Assembly: GCF_026213295.1 (NCBI RefSeq)
Contig: NC_079419.1
Span: 22,776,818-22,840,817 of the forward strand
Direction of reading: 5' to 3'
From: Gadus chalcogrammus
Lineage: Eukaryota > Chordata > Actinopteri > Gadiformes > Gadidae
Length of the DNA stretch: 64,000 nt
Shown in pieces: positions 58,231-64,000 of the stretch. A program made the translations under genes and the position numbers. The stretch's first letter is position 1. Each line of letters starts with the position of its first letter. The notes beneath the pieces are model-generated. The model made no database searches. It worked only from the letters and a program-made list of their open reading frames with translations, and had not been told where the DNA came from.

Positions 58231-61200
58231 TAGGGAAGGAAAGAAAAACAAAGCATGTCACTCCCAGTTGGGTGCTAGCTTCCTCTGCTTCTGAGGCCTG
58301 GTCCCCCTCGCCGACAGGCAGACCAGCGTACATTATGTTGTTTACATCAGCAGCGCTCTGTGAGCCACAGACCTACCATCCGTCCCACAAAGCGGCAAGT
58401 TGATTTTGGGGGCTGTCGGAAGGCAGCGGCTCTAAGTTCGGACTGCAGGCGAATTATCCCCCTCGCTTGAGTGGTGGTCCACCCCTCCACCCTGTTAAGA
58501 CGGTGGAAGACCTTCACTGACGCCTTCAGGGAACTGTGCAAATACATGTGTGAACAGTGGGGTTTGCCCATAGACGGGAACAGCGTGCTACCACGCAGAG
58601 GAAACATAGGCAGGAGAGAGGCCGTGAAGGTTCCTCTGCGGACTCTCTCACGCCACTTCGCAGCAGCTACAGGTCTTGCACAGAGTGTCAGTATCCTTCA
58701 GTGTCTCCTCCAGATCAGCCACCCATCATCTACCAGGCCCAGCGAGCCTTCACTGTGAGGACGTTGGGACTAGCCGAACACAACCAGCCCGCCAGTGCTC
58801 TGCAGAGGGCCTACCTCCTGCTCATCGGATCTGACGATCCACACCTAATCACACCGATGTCACTACAGTAGTGTGTCCCGGTCCTAACAGCTGACCCGCC
58901 GCCATACAGGGCCCAGCACAGGAGTCAGCAGCAGTGCCCAGCACCTTCTGTTCATCACTGCTCACACTCATGCACAACATGGACTCCTAGAAAGGCTGTG
59001 GCAGATAGATGAGTGGATGCTCCAAAACCTAATCAAAATATCCTATGTATTTAAAGAGTTTAATTATTATGGATTCGATTTTTTTATAGAAGTGTAAAAT
59101 TGTGTAGAAAATGACAGTTTGCGGATGGGGGGGAATAAGATAAAATGGTGTGAGTTCTATAATACTTGTTTTTGAGATGTTAGTTGTCTCCCTGTTCATT
59201 CGATAACTCAAAATAGGCTATCTTGGAGAAAGTTGGTATACAAAACGAAAACTTTCATGATACAACTGGAAACGTCATGTTATCAAAAGCAACCTATAAT
59301 CACGTCCTGCATTGTGAGTAAACATTGGCCTGTAGCACAGACTGCTATTGAATGATCAACACATTAAAAGAAAGCGATAATTATATGAATATAGTTCAAC
59401 ACTATGGATGCAATAACAATACTTTGTTCAAAGTGAACATGTGAAGTGAAATGGCTGAAATAAACTTATGTGGCTCTTCAGTCAGAAATGTTCAGCACTG
59501 CAAGCCTCACCAGTTTTTATGACGTGAATGTGCAGCATTTTCCAATGAGAACAGCGGCAGTGAAAAGGATTCAACCCTCAACCTCATATTGTCAGGTCTC
59601 GTACTGATTCTTAGGTTATGCAAGCCACAGGGATATTTTTTTGGTAGAAATAATGTCCCTGGAACGTAATTTATACCCTGGTTCCAGCAGTGGAAACGTC
59701 ATTTGTTCCTGCAAAGGCTCTTAGTTCTGGGGTAAAGTTTCTGTGGTGGAAACGTAGCTAAGGATATATATTTTTTACCTTTTTCTTAATTATTTATCAT
59801 GACAAACATCATGCACAAAAATTGCAATTTCAATTGAGGGTATTTCTTTCTGTTGCTGAGCGCTTTTTTTTAGATAACAAAATATGTCCACAGCTTCTTC
59901 CACAACAGTAAATTCCGGTAAGAAAAATGTGTTTTTCTCCACAATTAAACAGGCGCATAACAAAAGACTAAAGTAGCAATGCACGTCAAAGTGCAAAAGC
60001 AATCTTTTTTTAAGCAAACGTAGCAAGAACATTATGAACAAAAATTAAAAATAAATAAATGCTATGCTCATGTATAGTGAACAACGTTACAGAAAAAAGC
60101 TTAAACCTGTATCATCCATGAAAATATTATCTATATTGCAATAACTAATACAATCCATTGGCTGTATGTTCTGTATAAACTCTGCATATAATGTAAATGT
60201 AAACAACAACACTAATGTATTAATGATGCACAAGCCTAATATGCTTTGGCTCCTAAAATGTCAACATCCAAAACAAACTTTTCACAGCTAAGATCAAATA
60301 GTTATGAAATCCAATATAGGTCCAAATAACACAGAAATTACGCATATGCAGCACACTATCCAGCTGCGTCAGTTTCTAACTAACATGCCATCTAGACCGT
60401 GATACTTCTCTATCACTCCTGATAGGCTATCCATTTAATATCTCCCATAGACATTCAATATCTTAAGTTCAATATCTTTTGTTGATGGGTCTTCTTGCCT
60501 GCGAATACATTTGTTCAACCAATCACATTTGGGTCCTTCATGGCCTCACCTCGTCCATGTCAAAATACAATGGCGATATCGAGGGGAATTATTATTTGCA
60601 TTTCTCCACACAGTCTTTTTATTGCATCCACAGTGGTAAAATAAATCCATAGACCTATCATCATCTCTACATTTGTTTCTGCATTACTAAGTGTTACACT
60701 ATTTTACACTTGGAGTTATTAGTGAACTCACATTCAACCTTCTAAATACATAGACGATTTTGAGTCAAATGAAGATATGCATTTCTTTGCTAACTGAGGT
60801 TGAGGTTGTTTTCATCTGCAAATATATTTCCATGGAAAATGTTGCTTAAATTGCGTGAAAACTTTAACCTCTCTTTTTCTCACTTTTTTGTGCTGTTTAC
60901 TGAATGGTGTTTGATCTTAACTGACATTCATGCTTGTCTTGGCTGTCATGGTCATCTACACATGGATGAAGTTGAGGATGCCTCAGAGGCTACAGAGGGT
61001 TATGAAGGTCTCCTTGTACTTTTCTTAAGATATTTCTTTAGAGCACATCCACGTTCTGTGACTAGTGTTATAAATAAATATAACTTATAAATAAATTGCT
61101 GCTACAGGGCTAAAAAAAGGAGGAGAGCAGAAGAGATCAAATAAAGAGAAACTCACCAGATTCTCCTCGCACAGCTTCCTGAACTGCTGAAACTTCTGTG

Positions 61201-61721
61201 ACATTAGCAGCTTGGCACTTCCTACTGCGCTTCTTACTTTACCCAGCACTGCAAAAAAAGTGGGGAGGAACCACAAAAACACAATATCTGACATTAAACA
61301 TAGCATTCTTATTTTAAACATATTTTTCTGCAAATTATACTATTTGGCATCCGAAGTAACACTGTATTATGTTCAGTCATTTTCTAAATACGAATAACTA
61401 ATATTTTTCGAATGCCATATCTTGACAAACCTGATTACGCCCATTATTTGCATGCAACGTTAGAATGATGGAACATAATGGGATTTGGGTAATTTTTGTC
61501 AAAAATAATGAAATACAAGAACTCTGCCATGGAAGTCTAAACACACGTAGACATGTTGACAGATGGATTATGACATACGCCACTAAAAAAGACATACTGT
61601 CATTTGTCAGGTAATTTGCCTGTTGGTCCAGTTCCATCTGTCGACACCAGCCCTCCATACGGTCGGTTTCTGCCTGGAGAAGCTTCAGGAACCAGTGCCC
61701 ATCCCTCTGACAAACTGATCG
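52062..61721 (-). CDS. dlgap: DLGAP/SAPAP (GKAP) postsynaptic scaffold, last four coding exons
   Basis: Exons on the minus strand: 61721-61598 (DGHWFLKLLQAETDRMEGWC), 61248-61157 (GKVRSAVGSAKLLMSQKFQQF), 54607-54455 (DLAGFWDMLQLSIENISLKF) and 52289-52062 (basic, Pro-rich, ending PEAQTRL). Splice sites are GT-AG and phases are compatible (1, 0, 0). The 5' limit of the first exon and its donor (ACA/GTATGT) are the least certain. Together they make the conserved C-terminal GKAP homology region. In the family this scaffold links PSD-95/DLG to Shank in the postsynaptic density; the QTRL terminus binds the Shank PDZ domain. The N-terminal part with the DLG-binding repeats must lie beyond 64000. Four vertebrate paralogs exist. 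The linker VQKKPPKGP and the ERSLESSEKQ-type stretch did not let me choose among them. Confidence 0.93.
53116..53203. repeat. 44-bp tandem duplication containing a palindrome
   Basis: Two exact 44-bp copies (53116-53159 and 53160-53203). Each contains the inverted repeat GACTAGTAAGAACTAGTC. A TAC/TGC trinucleotide-like tract precedes them at 53065-53105. Confidence 0.92.
54120..54200. mobile_element. One terminus of a hAT element
   Basis: GGCGCTCCAGCGCC and GAGCCGCCACTG read inward from a CAGTGGCGG-type hAT end. The opposite end was not found, so only a terminus is claimed. Confidence 0.45.
57771..57804. repeat. (TA)n microsatellite, left
   Basis: Pure TA repeats ending at the border of an LTR-like segment. 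Confidence 0.95.
57805..58160 (+). mobile_element. Probable solo LTR between two TA repeats
   Basis: About 356 bp beginning GTGGCAGACGCC and ending near CACTGGCCAGC. It contains GGTGAATAAACC (poly(A) signal) followed 20-30 bp later by a CTCTCTGTGTTGTGTGGTTTT downstream element, the layout of an LTR 3' half. TA microsatellite flanks both sides. No second LTR or internal region is present. Confidence 0.5.
58163..58230. repeat. (TA)n microsatellite, right
   Basis: About 33 TA units, slightly interrupted at its right end. Confidence 0.95.
58440..58871 (+). pseudogene. Unidentified decayed coding fragment
   Basis: Two adjacent frames each look protein-like. The first, from about 58471, reads LLRRWKTFTDAFREL ... 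GNIGRREAVKVPL. The second, after a shift near 58680, reads IIYQAQRAFTVRTLGL ... ALQRAYLLLIGSDDP and ends at a stop at 58869-58871. The amphipathic, Leu-rich composition and regular residue choice are unlike random ORFs. I do not recognise the family. It lies in a dlgap intron on the opposite strand and is probably a retrocopy or transposon gene remnant with one frameshift. Confidence 0.45.
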
Positions 61722-64000
61722 CTGGACAACCTAGTATCGTACACCATGAAACCAGCCAAAGGTCTTCACTTTTCCAGTTCATACATTGATTTGAGTTTCT
61801 AGCCTCGTACAAATCAGCTATCTATAGAGAGAGATATATTCATGAGATCCCATGATTCCAAAAGTGGGGCGACGCTGATAAGAAAGAACAACAGAGATAC
61901 TACAGAGATACTAGAAGAAGCATTGTCACTTCTGGAATTCACCCCATGTTCTTTAAGATAGAATGACAGCACCAAAATAAGAACCGAAATGAACATATAT
62001 ATCACTGGGTAAATTAACTCTAGAAAACCAGAGTGCTGGTTTCTACAGTCTGAGTTGAAGTAGTGGTAACTTGTACATTTTGGATACTTTCGGACAACCT
62101 TCCTAATTGGCAGATAAGAGTGTTGATGCTGTCGGATAGCTTTGCCTCTTACCAGCCAGTACTTCTGAAGTATCTCCCCGGCCATATACCTGTTCAGGGC
62201 CAGGATAAAATAGATTTGGGTCATAAGACAAAGGATGAAGTGCTGAATGTTTGCCATCCAGCACAATGGGATAGATCAGGTCAGGTTTAAACCTACAGAT
62301 GGTGTGTAATGTGGGGATCTCTGAACTAATAGGTACTGTAGCCAAGGTTTTCAGGCATACAATGTCATAATGAATCCCCCTGGGGAGCAATAAAGTACCT
62401 CATACAACTCAGTTCCACTAGAGTGAAAGTGCCGGGTCTAAGCCATCTTGGGAAATTACAACTCTGCTTGAGTTGGCTTTTTTCTTTGGCTGAAGATGCT
62501 GGTCCATGGTTTGGTCATTGTCAGTCCACTACCCACTTATAAGCTCCCTTTGGCAAAGAGTGTGCGGGTCTTGTCCAGAGTTGCTTTGGCCTGTGGGCTG
62601 GTTGGCAGACTTTTGATACAATTGTCTACTGAGGAAGTTTTGTCTTCTTAATCAAAAACTCTTCAGTCACTTTCAGGTTGCTCTGGAGCATGCCTCTATC
62701 AGGGCCTAGATGGGACAACGACTTCAAGTTAGGCCAATAGGGGACACCTGCCACTCTTAGACCTGGGGTTTAGTTTCACAAATCAGGCCGAGCCAGAATG
62801 AAACATGTGAGGGCGGTTCTGAGAATAACAGGCGTAACTGATGGTACAATGCCTGTGAGTAAATATTGATGGCTGAAGAGTGCCTGTGTAACACCACTGA
62901 CGGTCAAAGTCTGCTCTCAAAACTGTAACAAAGTAATGATGAGCCAAGAGTGGGACCAGAAAGCAAGCAGATATTGTAACTGAAAAGAGCAGAACATCTG
63001 GTACTTCTTGCTATTCTTTACTATTACTGACTATGTTGTGAGATAGTGTAATGGGGGGGTGTACCAATAATCACCATCTGGTTGGACATGGGCGGTATAG
63101 GCTAAAGAATCCCTCATCTTGGGTTTGTGGATCTCATTATGATTCACTTCTGCCATCTCTGGTCTGGATAAAAGCCGGCATCTGCTCTGAAGTGCAACAG
63201 CTTAATAACAGTTATGGAAGTGGACAGGAAAGACATTTTGGGAGACCTGAGCATGGGGGTAGCTTAGCCAAATGTGACCTTGGTTTTGTACATAGGGGTT
63301 AGAGTTTCGAAAAACTGGAGAGCATATTGATCGTGTCTGGATCCCGGGACATCTTTGATGATTGTTTAAGGAAAGCTATCCATCTCCTAAAGAATCATTT
63401 TACAGAATCTTTAGGTTAGCGAGCGCTGAATAGAGCCATTTGGAATAAGGCTCTGGCCGGCCTTGAGGTGTCCAGCCTGATGCAAACAGCATAAGGGCAG
63501 CAGTCAGACCTGTCCGCAACTAGTCAATTGGTGCAAACATGAATGAGCTATAGGATTTAGGGGTTTATTAGGAGGCCCATTAGCTGATGCAAAAAAATCT
63601 GTTACTCTTCCTTGGGTCAACACACAACAAATGACACAGAACAAACCATCACAAAACACAAATAAAAAAATTCTAAAACAAAGTTAATACAATAAAATAA
63701 TAAGTCAGCAATGCATACTTAGATTGAATGCAAAGGGACATGAGGGGTTGTTTCCCTTGTATTTTTTTTAAACTAGCTATATTTAGTGTTTTAGAGACAT
63801 GACCTGGAACAGCGTTCCTTTCAGCCATAGCTCTATACAGCACTGCACATTTTTTCAAATATGTTTTGGGATTGGAATTATTTAGTTACCAATGCTGACA
63901 TGTCTTGTGGGTTATGTGTGTTCATTAAAGCCAAGTGTTAGCTGCCTATAAAAACATTCAATCTTTGAATACAATCATATTTGTTATTTGTTTGTCAACA
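61722..64000. other. Upstream dlgap intron, no exon recognised
   Basis: No further dlgap exon is seen. Two overlapping minus-strand frames at 61814-62390 are open for 95-150 codons, one with a hydrophobic stretch (FLELIYPVIYMFISVLIL), but neither shows a known domain. Confidence 0.45.

Larger units (their letters stand above)
54608..61156. other. Large dlgap intron with mixed repeat content
   Basis: This 6.5-kb intron holds two TA microsatellites, a likely solo LTR, a decayed coding fragment (58440-58871) and, at 55830-57250, unclassified G/C-richer sequence with short open frames on both strands. That stretch may be an interspersed element of an undetermined family. The remainder (58950-61150) is AT-rich without recognised features. 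Confidence 0.5.

Noticed and set aside
61814..62390. Possible retroviral envelope or membrane protein on the minus strand
   Set aside because: Hydrophobic stretch only; no signal peptide, cleavage site or recognised domain, and two frames overlap.

Overview
The window is vertebrate nuclear DNA and almost certainly teleost. Two real fish genes are visible, separated by about 39 kb that is mostly transposon-derived. The repeat repertoire (PIF/Harbinger, hAT, pogo/Tigger, a TTAA-target DNA element, Ty3/Gypsy, long CA/GA/TA microsatellites) is typical of ray-finned fish. The species cannot be fixed from the sequence.

Layout. 1-11.9 kb is non-coding and lies downstream of ptf1a; only microsatellites are certain there. 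11.96-13.08 kb (minus) is a complete two-exon ptf1a gene of 270 codons, whose 313-bp intron is mostly a TG repeat and whose predicted 5' leader is mostly a minisatellite. 13.4-17.5 kb is upstream non-coding DNA. From 17.5 to about 48.5 kb lies a nested transposon cluster. In order it holds: a pogo/Tigger element inserted into a minisatellite (17772-21541); a non-autonomous hAT (22043-23250); a 7.9-kb two-gene Harbinger (23278-31133) that itself carries three younger insertions; a Gypsy LTR plus gag fragment (32588-31419, minus); a deleted Harbinger with an intact intron (32701-34404); a short Harbinger-type element with internal tandem copies and a nested insertion (35474-38061); a Gypsy provirus (38778-42873) that has lost gag/RT and instead carries an intact intronless histone H3 reading frame in antisense; and a 5'-truncated Gypsy pol on the minus strand (48480-44523). 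About 52.06-61.72 kb (minus) holds the last four coding exons of a DLGAP/SAPAP postsynaptic scaffold gene, ending in the PDZ ligand QTRL. Its introns contain smaller repeats, a probable solo LTR inside a TA microsatellite, and an unidentified decayed coding fragment.

How the parts relate. ptf1a (pancreas and hindbrain/cerebellar/retinal bHLH factor) and dlgap (synaptic scaffold) are both on the minus strand and have no direct functional link. The cluster between them is a record of successive insertions: target-site duplications are readable for eight elements, so relative ages can be ordered. The most unusual object is the H3.3-like histone reading frame inside the Gypsy provirus. Its coding frame is undamaged although the surrounding pol carries a stop and a frameshift, and it has substitutions at tail positions that are normally modified.
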